Notes under the pieces: model-generated
The model's database searches: none
What the model was told of the DNA's origin: nothing
Seen by the model: the letters and a program-made list of their open reading frames with translations, nothing else
Part shown: in pieces, positions 18,961 through 28,042 of the stretch
Layout: each line of letters starts with the position of its first letter
Position numbering within the stretch: position 1 is the stretch's first letter
Translations under genes and position numbers: made by a program
NCBI GenBank assembly: GCA_937981905.1
Contig: CALJMY010000096.1
Span: forward strand, 1-52,011
DNA length: 52,011 nucleotides
Direction of reading: 5' to 3'
Origin: an uncultured Enterobacterales bacterium
GTDB taxonomy: Bacteria; Pseudomonadota; Gammaproteobacteria; Enterobacterales; Psychrobiaceae

Positions 18961-20034
18961 ATGAAATACCCTAGTGAACAGCCACAATCTATTTGCGTTT
19001 TACGCTTGTCTGCCATCGGCGATGTTTGTAACAGTGTTGCGGCCATACAGGCAATTCAACGTAAATGGCCAGATGTAAAAATCACTTGGGTAATTGGTAA
19101 AATCGAAGCTAAATTACTTGAAGGCTTAGCGGGTGTTGAATTTGTTATTTTTGATAAAAGCGCTGGTATTCAAGGTTATAAAGATCTTAAAGCCACATTA
19201 AAAGGTCGTAAATTTGATGTGCTATTGCAAATGCAAGTAGCTTTACGCGCTAGCTTGGCTAGCCTTTGCATCAGTGCAAAATTCAAAGTTGGATTTGATA
19301 AAATTCGCGCTAAAGAAGCTCATTGGTTATTTGTAAATCGACGTATTGCCAAACAAACACAGCCACATGTTTTAGATGGTTTTATGGCATTCGCCCAAGT
19401 GGTTGGCGTGACAGATACAACACCATCATGGAATATGCCTCTTGATCGCGCAGATGATGAATGGGCAAAAGCACGTTTTAAGCCACAAAAACGCACGCTA
19501 ATTATTAGTCCTGCTGCGAGTAAGGCTGAACGAAATTGGACAGTTGAAGGTTATGCTGCCATTTGTGACCATGCGGCTAAGCGCGGTTGGGACGTAATTC
19601 TATGTGGCGGCCCGACATCATTAGAGAAAAAACTTGGAGAAGAAATCATTAATTTATGTGATTCTTCACCAAAGAATTATATTGGCCAAACGTCTCTGAA
19701 ACAAATGTTAGGCATGCTTAAACACGCTGATATTGTAATAGCGCCTGACACGGGCCCTGCTCATATGGCAGTTACAATGGGGACTCATGTTATTGGTTTA
19801 TACGCACACAGTAACCCTGGTCGTACAGGCCCTTATTTCTCACGTGAATATGTAGTGAGTGTTTACGATCATCATATTGTGAGTCAGCAACAACGTCCGC
19901 TTAATATTGTAAAATGGGGAGTTAGAGCGAAAGGTGCAAAGTTAATGCATGATATTACAATTAAAGCTGTGCGAGATAAGTTTGAAACGTTAATTATGGA
20001 AAAAGGGTTAACTAATTACACATTAGATAACTAG
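18961..20034 (+). CDS. Glycosyltransferase family 9, LPS heptosyltransferase-like
   Basis: About 357 residues with the family 9 (heptosyltransferase) layout. The N-terminal segment ICVLRLSAIGDVCNSVAAIQAI is the family start, and APDTGPAHMAVTMGTHVIGLY near residue 262 is the donor-binding loop. It likely adds heptose (or a similar sugar) to the LPS inner core. I prefer the ATG at 18961; the ORF track begins at a TTG at 18946, and neither has a good ribosome site. It is divergent from kdkA. Which core linkage it makes cannot be read from the sequence. Confidence 0.88.
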   Translation: MKYPSEQPQSICVLRLSAIGDVCNSVAAIQAIQRKWPDVKITWVIGKIEAKLLEGLAGVEFVIFDKSAGIQGYKDLKATLKGRKFDVLLQMQVALRASLASLCISAKFKVGFDKIRAKEAHWLFVNRRIAKQTQPHVLDGFMAFAQVVGVTDTTPSWNMPLDRADDEWAKARFKPQKRTLIISPAASKAERNWTVEGYAAICDHAAKRGWDVILCGGPTSLEKKLGEEIINLCDSSPKNYIGQTSLKQMLGMLKHADIVIAPDTGPAHMAVTMGTHVIGLYAHSNPGRTGPYFSREYVVSVYDHHIVSQQQRPLNIVKWGVRAKGAKLMHDITIKAVRDKFETLIMEKGLTNYTLDN

Positions 20035-20056
20035 CAATTAAACAACTCGATATAAA

Positions 20057-20098
20057 TAGCATCTTAATATATGTAGATATTTTAAGATGCTAAATTTA
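20057..20098. terminator. Bidirectional terminator between the glycosyltransferase and tagD-like genes
   Basis: TAGCATCTTAA and TTAAGATGCTA form an 11-bp stem with a 14-base loop between two converging genes. T-rich tails are modest, so efficiency is uncertain. Confidence 0.65.
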
Positions 20099-20102
20099 AT
20101 TA

Positions 20103-20495
20103 TTAAGACAATCCTTGAACTATTTCAATTGTCGCTGTAGTTGATATTGATGGTGTTCGAGGTAAATAAACAACATCACATATGTTTTTTAAATGATCAA
20201 ACTTCCCCTTCCAATCATCTCCCATAATCAACATGTCAGCTTTATGCTCTAAAATATATTGTTCCTTTAACTCTAACGATTCTTCAACAAAAACCTCATC
20301 AACAGAACGAAGAGAACTGATAATATGGATACGATCTTGTTGAGAATAAATAGGGTTTCTGCCTTTTTTACTCATATTAAGTGCATCTGACGATACACCA
20401 ACAATTAAATAGTGACCGAGAGCTTTTGCTCGATCTAAAATATTAACGTGCCCGACATGAAACACATCAAACGTGCCAAAAGTTATAATACGCAT
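20103..20495 (-). CDS. tagD: Glycerol-3-phosphate cytidylyltransferase (TagD-like)
   Basis: A 130-residue enzyme expected to make CDP-glycerol from glycerol-3-phosphate and CTP. It shows the nucleotidyltransferase motif GTFDVFHVGHVNIL near residue 6, MGDDWKGKFD near 91, and the ISTTATIE end near 118. These closely resemble Bacillus TagD in length and order. It follows wzi by 15 bases on the same strand. CDP-glycerol is the substrate of the glycerophosphotransferase encoded at 22610-23686. In a Gram-negative genome this points to glycerol phosphate on LPS or capsule rather than teichoic acid. A close relative using another alcohol phosphate is the main alternative. Confidence 0.88.
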   Translation of the reverse strand: MRIITFGTFDVFHVGHVNILDRAKALGHYLIVGVSSDALNMSKKGRNPIYSQQDRIHIISSLRSVDEVFVEESLELKEQYILEHKADMLIMGDDWKGKFDHLKNICDVVYLPRTPSISTTATIEIVQGLS

Positions 20496-20510
20496 TATTT
20501 AACCTAAGAA

Positions 20511-21956
20511 TTACCACATTTTAGAAAAGGCTAAACTTGAAAAACCATCACCATTTACATCTTTACCTGCGTATAAATGTAAGCCTAAGAAATGAGTTTT
20601 ATACTGCCAATTATAATCTAATTCAACATAATGTCCGCGATCATAATTTACGGCAGCGTTACTTTCACTAAACTCATTTTCAATAGTACTGTATTTAACA
20701 CTAAGATGGCTGGTAGTTGATAAGTCATTAGTATATTTAACGCTTAAAATATTAGCACCAATACCATCTCCTGCTCTTTTTTCATCTCCCCACCAATGTC
20801 CCAGAATATTGCCATCATTACTATAGCCTTCTCGATATAAATGATGAACATACCATGCATCTTCAATAAATTGAGCTGTAATATTAAGAGATTCTGTTGG
20901 AGATAAATAAGGAATAAATAAACCAAAACTATAAGCAACATTACCTAATTGATAATTATTAAAATTCGCTGAGTCTTCACCAGCAACTTCTAAAATAAGA
21001 CTATAAGGAACATCATTCCATGACAAATCAAATCGACTGCCAATAGCCGCTTGTTGGTTACCAAATTCATCATCACAGTCTTGTAAAGATGATTGACCAC
21101 CACAATTATCTGAACCTACAGGATCGATTATAGCTTCCCAAATAGAACCAGCATCAACACTACCACGATCGCCACCACCAAACTGCATAGTTCGATTCAA
21201 TGAGACTGTCCACCAATCAAATGGTTTAAAGCCCAAATTCATAGTTAAAAAGCCGGGGTTACCAGATGATGTTGTTCCATCAAAGACTATCCCATCCACT
21301 TTTTCTAATTGCCCAAAACTGACCTCATAAGTAATGTCAAAGTCAGTGATAGGCTCTACATTTGATAAAGTAATACCCAACATAGGTTTTGCTTGGGTCG
21401 ATATAATCATTGAATGATCTTGAAAAGGCGATAACCAATGTTCACGATAACCAATATCTACTTGTAAATAGTCACTACCAATTGAAATATAATTACCAAA
21501 ATTAAACCCATGATCTTCACTACCATAACCACCACCAACATTAGCAATCACATATTCACTCGGTTGCCAAAAAGCAGAAAATTCTGAATAAAATGTATTA
21601 TCTGTCGAGCGACCTCGTGAATTTTTTAGTGTTTTAGATGTTGAGTCATCAAGGCGTATTTCAGCTTTCAAATGTGTAACATTTGCGGATGTTTTAAATC
21701 GTTCGATATAACGATTAATACGACCATGTAGTTGTGGATGTGTTAATTTCACTTTATCCAAGTAATCAACCATGGTTGCAATATGATAAGGTTTTCTTAA
21801 TGTAGGATAGCCAGTAATAGTCACTAAACGCTCTACTTCTAGTTCAAAAACTGGGTTAAGTTTTAATGGTAAATAAGGTGAAACACCTGCCATTACTCCG
21901 TATGAACTAATTAAAAAACCAATACTGGCAAATAAACTTACTAATCGAAATGTCAT
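20511..21956 (-). CDS. wzi: Capsule assembly Wzi-family outer-membrane protein
   Basis: A 481-residue protein with a signal peptide (about residues 1-23) and a mainly beta-strand body that ends in an aromatic residue (Trp), as outer-membrane barrels do. The N-terminal part has the helical Wzi section (KLNPVFELEVERLVTITGYPTLRKPYH). Barrel features include DYLQVDIGYREHWLSPF near 160 and MFSGDDR-like loops replaced by TMQFGGGDRGSV near 260. Family knowledge: Wzi anchors capsule to the cell surface. It precedes tagD with 15 bases between, so they are likely one operon, divergent from coaD. Confidence 0.85.
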   Translation of the reverse strand: MTFRLVSLFASIGFLISSYGVMAGVSPYLPLKLNPVFELEVERLVTITGYPTLRKPYHIATMVDYLDKVKLTHPQLHGRINRYIERFKTSANVTHLKAEIRLDDSTSKTLKNSRGRSTDNTFYSEFSAFWQPSEYVIANVGGGYGSEDHGFNFGNYISIGSDYLQVDIGYREHWLSPFQDHSMIISTQAKPMLGITLSNVEPITDFDITYEVSFGQLEKVDGIVFDGTTSSGNPGFLTMNLGFKPFDWWTVSLNRTMQFGGGDRGSVDAGSIWEAIIDPVGSDNCGGQSSLQDCDDEFGNQQAAIGSRFDLSWNDVPYSLILEVAGEDSANFNNYQLGNVAYSFGLFIPYLSPTESLNITAQFIEDAWYVHHLYREGYSNDGNILGHWWGDEKRAGDGIGANILSVKYTNDLSTTSHLSVKYSTIENEFSESNAAVNYDRGHYVELDYNWQYKTHFLGLHLYAGKDVNGDGFSSLAFSKMW

Positions 21957-22077
21957 TTCTGTTCCATTTAGTTAAAAGATCCGCGTACGGAGAAGGATAC
22001 TACCAAAAATAGAATCAACCCTCTACGGAAGAAAAGATTTTGTTAGTACATATAGTACGAAAAACTTGATAATATAA

Positions 22078-22584
<507 letters not shown>

Positions 22585-22599
22585 CACTTTAAATTATTA

Positions 22600-22623
22600 A
22601 GTGTGTTGACTATTCAACACACT
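22600..22623. terminator. Stem-loop at the converging ends of coaD and the glycerophosphotransferase gene
   Basis: AGTGTGTTGA-CTAT-TCAACACACT is a perfect 10-bp stem with a 4-base loop, overlapping the last codons of the minus-strand gene. It lacks a good T-run on either side, so it may be a 3'-end stabiliser or a weak terminator. Confidence 0.55.
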
Positions 22624-23686
22624 CACTCAACAATAATACATCACAGACTCTGTCTGAACATAAGCCATCGACTTTACCTGCTAATTTTTCAGTTATTTCT
22701 ATTTGTTGCTGACTTTTTAAATCAGGGTTACTAATAACCTTCTTTACTGCAGTTATTAATCCCTTATAAGAAGACACATGCTCGGCAATAGGATAAAAAT
22801 AATCAATATCACTATCTAACCGCTGTTTAAATCGATACTTAAATAACCCACGATAAGTCCAACGTAGCTTATAAAAATCACACCAAACAACAGGTTTATT
22901 CAATGCTGAAAATTCAAAAATAGCCGATGAAGCATCCGAAATTAACACATCAGAAATAGCCATAAAGGGTAGTAAATTATATTCACTAATTTTTGCTAAA
23001 TAGACGTTATCTTGCTTTCCCCATAAATCTAACATTTGTTGCTGTTTTTTATACTTAGATTTCGTTAATGAGAAAAAGTGAGGTTTTAAAATAATATTAA
23101 ATTCTTTAAGTTGTTGAGGGAACTCACGTTCAAAGCAACCAATAGAAGACGGATAAAATGTTGGGGCATACAATAATGTTGGTTTATTGGGATCAAGACC
23201 AAGACTCGATAAATCAATCGCATTAAATTGGTTATTAATAATTGGATCTAGTTTGGCATACCCGACATCTACAAAATTTCCGTCAGGGTACAAACCTAAT
23301 AGTCGATTTAATCGGTGCTGTCCTTCCACAAATCTAACTGTCGTTAAGTTTTGAGAAACATCATAATAACAAGATTTAGGGCCAATACCATGTTGCATTA
23401 AAGCTGTTTTACTATGCTGATGAATTATCTCTATATTAGGCACAGCATCACCAAAGATAACCCAATGTGGTTTTTCTTGTTTATAATGCAATAAAGCATT
23501 ATTCCAAGTATCCACAATTAACGCAGGTAATTCTTCAGCATCAATAACCATATTAATGACAGTATCAAGTTCTTTATCTTTATAAAATATAAACCCACAT
23601 GCAATACCACGCTCTACGAGTTTTTTATAAACAGGTAAATATTGTGGTAAATAGTATAAATGTTTTACATCAAATAAAATTTTCAT
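22610..23686 (-). CDS. CDP-glycerol glycerophosphotransferase family protein
   Basis: A 358-residue protein of the TagB/TagF-type glycerophosphotransferase family. This family moves glycerol phosphate from CDP-glycerol to a polysaccharide or lipid-linked acceptor. Visible are the acidic/His block MQHGIGPKS near residue 135, TLLYAPTFYPSS near 190, FNIILKPHFF near 215, and the C-terminal substrate motif SDASSAIFEFSALNKPVVW near 274. No membrane span is obvious. It matches the tagD gene upstream, which would supply CDP-glycerol. It lies 201 bp downstream of mutM on the same strand. The acceptor is unknown; LPS core or capsule is inferred from the neighbours. Confidence 0.85.
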   Translation of the reverse strand: MKILFDVKHLYYLPQYLPVYKKLVERGIACGFIFYKDKELDTVINMVIDAEELPALIVDTWNNALLHYKQEKPHWVIFGDAVPNIEIIHQHSKTALMQHGIGPKSCYYDVSQNLTTVRFVEGQHRLNRLLGLYPDGNFVDVGYAKLDPIINNQFNAIDLSSLGLDPNKPTLLYAPTFYPSSIGCFEREFPQQLKEFNIILKPHFFSLTKSKYKKQQQMLDLWGKQDNVYLAKISEYNLLPFMAISDVLISDASSAIFEFSALNKPVVWCDFYKLRWTYRGLFKYRFKQRLDSDIDYFYPIAEHVSSYKGLITAVKKVISNPDLKSQQQIEITEKLAGKVDGLCSDRVCDVLLLSECVE

Positions 23687-23777
23687 TTACCAAAATTTCC
23701 AATAATTCAACTTATATCTTGTTTAATCTTTCTAAAGAAATTAAATGGCTTTCTTTACAATTTAACATTGAGGTTTG

Positions 23778-23861
23778 TCATTTATTTTCAACAGCATCAA
23801 TAATTCGTTCACTGGACTTACCGCCATGATACGAATATCTCATTTTCGCTCTTTCATAATA
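23778..23861 (-). pseudogene. Possible 3' remnant of a sugar-metabolism gene
   Basis: Between mutM and the glycerophosphotransferase gene, the minus strand has a short open stretch ending KMRYSYHGGKSSERIIDAV, then TGA. No good start lies before it. The block GGKSSERII resembles the C-terminal GDGKASERIV pattern of UDP-GlcNAc 2-epimerases and related glycan proteins. It is too short to be a functional gene, so it may be the tail of one mostly lost. The resemblance is from memory only. Confidence 0.3.
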
Positions 23862-23887
23862 TTATATATTAATTCAGGTAGATATTT

Positions 23888-24700
23888 TTATTCTACCTGA
23901 CACTTAGGGCAATAAACACTCGCCCGTTGTCCTATTTTCACTTCTTGTAATACACTTTTACAACGTAAGCACTCTTCTCCGCCTCGACCATAAACAAATA
24001 GAGATTGTGCAAAATACCCTGGCTTACCATCTGTTTGGCTAAAATCTTTTAACGTTGTCCCACCTTGCTTTATAGCCGCTGTTAACACGTCTTTTATTGT
24101 GGCTACTAATTGTGCGACTTGTTTTTTAGTTAGCTTATTTGCAGGGGTTTGTGGATGAATACCTGTCAAAAATAACGCCTCGTTAGCGTAAATGTTACCA
24201 ACACCCACTACAACAGGATTATCCATAATAACTTGCTTAATAACAGCACGTCGTTTTGAGCATTTTTCTTGTAAATGTTGTGTATCAAACGCGTCTGTCA
24301 GAGGCTCTGGCCCTAATTTATCAAAAAGCTTATGTTGGACATTATTATTTGCAAATAATACTGCACCAAAACGCCTAGGGTCATTTAGTCGTAAAACTTT
24401 ATCATCAATCGTAATATCAACATGGTCATGTTTCTTTAACGGCGTATTTTTATCAATCACCCGCAAGCTACCAGACATGCCAAGGTGTAAAATAATATGA
24501 CCATTAACTGTTTCAATAACTAAATATTTAGCACGACGTGTTACCGCTGTAATTTTTTCACCAATTAACGTCATTAAATCTGCCGTTGGTATATCCCAAC
24601 GTAATTTTGGCGTTCTCACCACGATATCAGTAATCACTTGTCCTGTTAAATGAACACTAACGCCCTGTCTGCTAACTTCTACTTCTGGTAATTCAGGCAT
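23888..24700 (-). CDS. mutM: Bifunctional DNA-formamidopyrimidine glycosylase/AP lyase MutM
   Basis: A 270-residue base-excision repair enzyme that removes 8-oxoguanine and formamidopyrimidines. The catalytic N-terminus MPELPEVEVSRQGV (Pro and Glu active residues) and RRAKYLV with the conserved Lys near 58 are intact. So are GVGNIYANEALF near 166 and the C-terminal zinc finger CLRCKSVLQ...YCPKCQ near 246. It follows the upstream hypothetical gene by one base, so the two are in one operon. Confidence 0.97.
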   Translation of the reverse strand: MPELPEVEVSRQGVSVHLTGQVITDIVVRTPKLRWDIPTADLMTLIGEKITAVTRRAKYLVIETVNGHIILHLGMSGSLRVIDKNTPLKKHDHVDITIDDKVLRLNDPRRFGAVLFANNNVQHKLFDKLGPEPLTDAFDTQHLQEKCSKRRAVIKQVIMDNPVVVGVGNIYANEALFLTGIHPQTPANKLTKKQVAQLVATIKDVLTAAIKQGGTTLKDFSQTDGKPGYFAQSLFVYGRGGEECLRCKSVLQEVKIGQRASVYCPKCQVE

Positions 24701-24701
24701 G

Positions 24702-25157
24702 TTATTTACTCGTTTTAACCGTTAATTGATTTAATTGGCTTGGCGAAATTATCCATGTTTTTTGATTCAAAATATCTGTTATTAATTGGCTTTCAGGTTG
24801 AATCCATAGCTTCATTGGATGCTCTTGACCTGCTAACCATAATGTTACCCGATAACCTTCTTCATCACTTGTTGCTAAACTTATTTCACCACTAATTGTT
24901 AGCCAAGTATTCATAATTCTTTCAACATCAGCAGGTTGAATAATTTCACTAGGATTGACTCGCCAACTAGTTCCTAATCGCTCAATAGATACATTAGGGT
25001 ACTCCAGTGTTAAAATCATGCTTTGCTCAGGTAAAATAGTAGCAACACTGCCTTCTGCATTATCAATTAACTTACCACTCATTAAATTAAATATGATAAT
25101 CATGCCTAAACAGGCAAAAATTAAGACATTATTCCAAGCACGTTTCGATAACCTCAT
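24702..25157 (-). CDS. Conserved hypothetical membrane-anchored protein upstream of mutM
   Basis: A 151-residue protein with one N-terminal hydrophobic helix (VLIFACLGMIIIFNLMSG, about residues 12-29) and a soluble, probably periplasmic, beta-rich remainder. I do not recognise a named domain. The ATG at 25157 is chosen because AAGGAG lies at the right distance; the ORF track start at 25160 is a TTG. The stop is one base before the mutM start, so it is cotranscribed with mutM. Whether it works in repair is not shown. Confidence 0.8.
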   Translation of the reverse strand: MRLSKRAWNNVLIFACLGMIIIFNLMSGKLIDNAEGSVATILPEQSMILTLEYPNVSIERLGTSWRVNPSEIIQPADVERIMNTWLTISGEISLATSDEEGYRVTLWLAGQEHPMKLWIQPESQLITDILNQKTWIISPSQLNQLTVKTSK

Positions 25158-25160
25158 CAA

Positions 25161-25290
25161 TATCTCCTTAATTAAACCCTAAACATCGCCTCTCTTTGCC
25201 ATTGCACACATGAATGTGTGTACTTAGGAAATGTCTGGAACTAATTTCCAGCTATGGCACCGAGGCATACCTTTTTCATTCTGAACATAA
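25161..25290. other. Hairpin-rich gap upstream of the mutM operon
   Basis: Several stem-forming stretches are clustered: CACACAT-GA-ATGTGTG at 25205-25220, and CTGGAA-CTAAT-TTCCAG at 25235-25251 with a flanking GGAAAT/ATTTCC pair. No coding sequence is convincing. They lie in the 5' region of the mutM operon transcript or its promoter. Confidence 0.4.
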
Positions 25291-25318
25291 AAAAAAACCC
25301 AGCCTAAGCTGGGTTTTA
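25291..25318 (-). terminator. Terminator after rpmG
   Basis: AAAACCCAGC-CTAA-GCTGGGTTTT has a 10-bp stem and 4-base loop, and the minus-strand product ends in a run of T. It lies 25 bases past the rpmG stop. Confidence 0.92.
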
Positions 25319-25342
25319 TCACAATGTATAAAGAAGAATCAA

Positions 25343-25495
25343 TTATTTGATTTTAGCTTCTTTGTACATAACGTGTTTACGAACAATTGGGTCATACTTT
25401 TTAAGCTCTAATTTCTCAGGCATAGTACGTTTGTTCTTGTCTGTAGTGTAAAAATGACTACTAGCACTTGATTGCAATTTAATTTTATCGCGCAT
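25343..25495 (-). CDS. rpmG: 50S ribosomal protein L33
   Basis: This 50-codon gene was too short for the ORF track. It reads [20 protein letters not shown] at the start and ends [17 protein letters not shown], as in E. coli L33, and like it lacks the zinc-binding CxxC pairs. It follows rpmB by 10 bases and shares its transcript, ended by the hairpin downstream. The ATG at 25495 is at the family position. Confidence 0.97.
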   Translation of the reverse strand: MRDKIKLQSSASSHFYTTDKNKRTMPEKLELKKYDPIVRKHVMYKEAKIK

Positions 25496-25505
25496 AATCT
25501 ATTCC

Positions 25506-25742
25506 TTAAACCTTTTCGCCACGAGTACGCATTTCAGCTAATACTACATCAATACCTTTCTTATCGATAATACGCATACCTTTAGTAGTAAGGCGTAATT
25601 TAACGAAACGGTTTTCACTTTCAACCCAAAAACGGTGAGTGTGAAGATTTGGTAAAAAACGACGACGCGTATGATTTTTCGCGTGCGATACGTTGTTACC
25701 TGTTGCTGGTTTTTTACCAGTTACTTGGCATACTTTAGACAT
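25506..25742 (-). CDS. rpmB: 50S ribosomal protein L28
   Basis: A 78-residue ribosomal protein of the large subunit. It starts [20 protein letters not shown] and has the [20 protein letters not shown] stretch and a C-terminal MRTRGEKV, all typical. The zinc cysteine pairs are partly absent, as in the C-minus form. GGAGG lies just before the ATG. It leads the rpmB-rpmG operon. Confidence 0.97.
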   Translation of the reverse strand: MSKVCQVTGKKPATGNNVSHAKNHTRRRFLPNLHTHRFWVESENRFVKLRLTTKGMRIIDKKGIDVVLAEMRTRGEKV

Positions 25743-25787
25743 GAATGTCCTCCAAAAATATTTCTACTAGCTTGAGCTATAAATGTG

Positions 25788-25844
25788 CCTCATTTGGCCA
25801 TTGCTCAAAGCACAAATGAGGGCCGCATGCTATTTGACATAGCA
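25788..25844 (-). other. Two stem-loops in the presumed leader of rpmB-rpmG
   Basis: CCTCATTTG (25788-25796) pairs with CAAATGAGG (25813-25821), and TGCTAT (25828-25833) pairs with ATAGCA (25839-25844). Both lie between rpmB and its presumed promoter and could form structure in the mRNA leader. Feedback control by a ribosomal protein is a possibility, not shown. Confidence 0.4.
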
Positions 25845-25950
25845 AACGCCTAATCAAGTGATGTTCTATAAAGAGGCTATATTTCTTTCTTTTTGTGAAA
25901 AAAGAATACTGTCCCTCAAAAACGCGGCTATTCTATCAGATAAAAAACAA

Positions 25951-26637
25951 TTAAAGTAGACCATGATCAGCAAAAGAGTAAGGATCGTTTGTTCCAATAA
26001 TAAAATGATCTAAAACGGCAACGTCAATTAGTAACAAAGCATCAACTATTCGTTGTGTAATTCGCCGATCTGCATCACTTGGTTGAGCAATGCCTGAGGG
26101 ATGGTTATGACTGAGAATAACGGCTGCAGCATTGTGTTTTATCACTTCTCGCACGATTTCTCGAGGATAAACATTGGCTGCATTTATTGTCCCTCTAAAT
26201 AGTTCATCACAACTAATTAGTTGATGTTGACTATCAAGATAAATAACCATAAAAACTTCATAAGGAAGGTGTTTTAATAACTGAGTTAGATAATCTGATG
26301 CCGCATTTGAGCTTGTTAGCGTGATGCTTTTAGATAAATCATGCTGATAATACCGTTTACTCATTTCTAACACGGCATTTAATTGGGCGAACTTTGCAGG
26401 CCCTAATCCCAAATGTTCACAAAATTCAATTTCATTTGCCATCAATAATGGATTGAGGCCACCAAAACTTACTAATAATCGATTAGATAATTCAACTGCA
26501 GAACACCCTTTCATTCCTGTACGTAAAAAAATAGCCAACAATTCACTATCTGATAATGTGTGTGCGCCAAGCTTTAATAGCTTTTCACGTGGTCTCATTA
26601 ATTGAGGCCATTCTTTAATAGAATGATGATCAGTCAT
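25951..26637 (-). CDS. radC: RadC family DNA repair protein
   Basis: A 228-residue protein with an N-terminal helix-hairpin-helix region (about residues 20-80) and a C-terminal JAB/MPN domain. The metal motif HNHPSGIAQPSDAD lies near residue 176. The true function of RadC is unsettled; its name comes from an old repair phenotype. The ATG at 26637 is chosen because AAGGAG stands before it; the track start at 26667 is further upstream without a site. It is divergent from coaBC, as in E. coli. Confidence 0.94.
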   Translation of the reverse strand: MTDHHSIKEWPQLMRPREKLLKLGAHTLSDSELLAIFLRTGMKGCSAVELSNRLLVSFGGLNPLLMANEIEFCEHLGLGPAKFAQLNAVLEMSKRYYQHDLSKSITLTSSNAASDYLTQLLKHLPYEVFMVIYLDSQHQLISCDELFRGTINAANVYPREIVREVIKHNAAAVILSHNHPSGIAQPSDADRRITQRIVDALLLIDVAVLDHFIIGTNDPYSFADHGLL

Positions 26638-26662
26638 GAATAACTCCTTGTATTGACACTTG

Positions 26663-26756
26663 CTCACGTTAATGTGAGTAATAATTATGGTTCAAGACAA
26701 CGATTCCTACCGACTTTATGTTATCTTAAGCACATAAATTATTGTGAGTATCACAA
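26663..26756. promoter_or_regulatory. GTGAGTA elements between radC and coaBC
   Basis: Two copies of GTGAGTA occur: one in the dyad CTCAC-N6-GTGAG (26663-26678) and one in TTGTGA-GTA-TCACAA (26742-26756). The second resembles the known SlmA site GTGAGTACTCAC but is one base shorter between the halves. As slmA is the second gene of the coaBC operon, autoregulation is possible but unproven. Confidence 0.35.
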
Positions 26757-26785
26757 CGTTCTAATTATCAAATGGTTTAAATTCA

Positions 26786-27997
26786 ATGGCTCTGCAAAAT
26801 AAAAAAATAGTACTTGGTATCACTGGCGGCATTGCTGCTTATAAATGTCCTGAAATTGTTCGCCGCCTTAAAGATCTCGGTTTTGATATTCGAGTCGTTA
26901 TGACTAATGGTGCTAAAGAATTCATCACTCCGTTAACATTACAAGCAGTGAGTGGTAACCCAGTAAGTGATAGTTTATTAGATCCAGCAGCTGAAGCTTC
27001 TATGGGGCACATTGAGCTAGCAAAATGGGCTGATTTAATTGTTATTGCGCCTGCAACGTGTAATACGATTGCCGCTATTAATGCAGGGTTAGCAAACGAC
27101 TTATTAACCACTATTTGTTTAGCGACAGCAGCGCCAATCGCAATTGCACCGGCAATGAATCAACAAATGTATAAAGCAGCAGCGACACAAGAAAACCTAA
27201 AAAATTTAACACAACGTAGTGTAGCTATTTGGGGACCTGGCAGCGGCGAACAAGCCTGTGGTGATGTTGGAAAAGGGCGGTTATTAGATCCTGCTGAAAT
27301 AGTAGAATTAGTACAGCAACACTTTATGCCTGAGCCTGCTCAATCATTATTAAATTTAAACATTTTAATTACAGCAGGTCCAACAAGAGAAGCGATTGAT
27401 CCTGTTCGATATATTAGTAATCATAGCTCTGGGAAAATGGGATTTTCAATTGCACAAGCCGCTAAGCAACTTGGTGCTAAAGTTACATTGATTTCAGGTC
27501 CAGTTTCATTATCAACACCACAAGATGTCGAACGTATTAATGTTACTAGTGCTAGTGAAATGCATGACAATGCACTTAAACAAGCGCCTAGCCATGACAT
27601 ATTTATTGCATGTGCCGCTGTTGCTGATTATCGCCCAAGTAATGTTAGCGACCAAAAGATTAAGAAAAATGATGATGACATGACTGTTACCATGATAAAA
27701 AATCCTGATATTTTAGCTGACATTTCAGCATTAACAGAACAACGTCCATTTTGTGTCGGTTTTGCCGCTGAAACACAAGACGTAGAAGTTTATGCACGTG
27801 GTAAATTAGCGCGTAAAAAACTCGACCTCATTGCTGCTAATAATGTGAGTGTTGCAGGTCAAGGATTTAACAGTGACGATAATGCGCTCACGCTATATTG
27901 GAAAGACGGCCAACATGAGTTGCCACTTGCTAATAAACAAGAATTAGCAAAACAACTAGTAGTTGAAATTATTAAGCATTACAATCAAGCACAATAA
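26786..27997 (+). CDS. coaBC: Bifunctional phosphopantothenoylcysteine decarboxylase/synthase CoaBC
   Basis: A 403-residue two-domain enzyme of coenzyme A synthesis. The N-terminal CoaC part is flavin-dependent ([19 protein letters not shown] at residue 10, [10 protein letters not shown], and the catalytic Cys in [11 protein letters not shown] near 157). The C-terminal CoaB part has [25 protein letters not shown] near 195 and [20 protein letters not shown] near 290. Length is standard. slmA follows by 45 bases; the gene dut, normally in between, is missing. Confidence 0.97.
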   Translation: MALQNKKIVLGITGGIAAYKCPEIVRRLKDLGFDIRVVMTNGAKEFITPLTLQAVSGNPVSDSLLDPAAEASMGHIELAKWADLIVIAPATCNTIAAINAGLANDLLTTICLATAAPIAIAPAMNQQMYKAAATQENLKNLTQRSVAIWGPGSGEQACGDVGKGRLLDPAEIVELVQQHFMPEPAQSLLNLNILITAGPTREAIDPVRYISNHSSGKMGFSIAQAAKQLGAKVTLISGPVSLSTPQDVERINVTSASEMHDNALKQAPSHDIFIACAAVADYRPSNVSDQKIKKNDDDMTVTMIKNPDILADISALTEQRPFCVGFAAETQDVEVYARGKLARKKLDLIAANNVSVAGQGFNSDDNALTLYWKDGQHELPLANKQELAKQLVVEIIKHYNQAQ

Positions 27998-28042
27998 TTT
28001 GATTACTCAATAACCAAACTTAGTAGCAGGATTAGTTGCCTC

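Noticed and set aside
23599-23829. Plus-strand ORF across the start of the glycerophosphotransferase gene
   Set aside because: It overlaps the real gene antisense and has no ribosome site; the minus-strand reading of the gap makes more sense.
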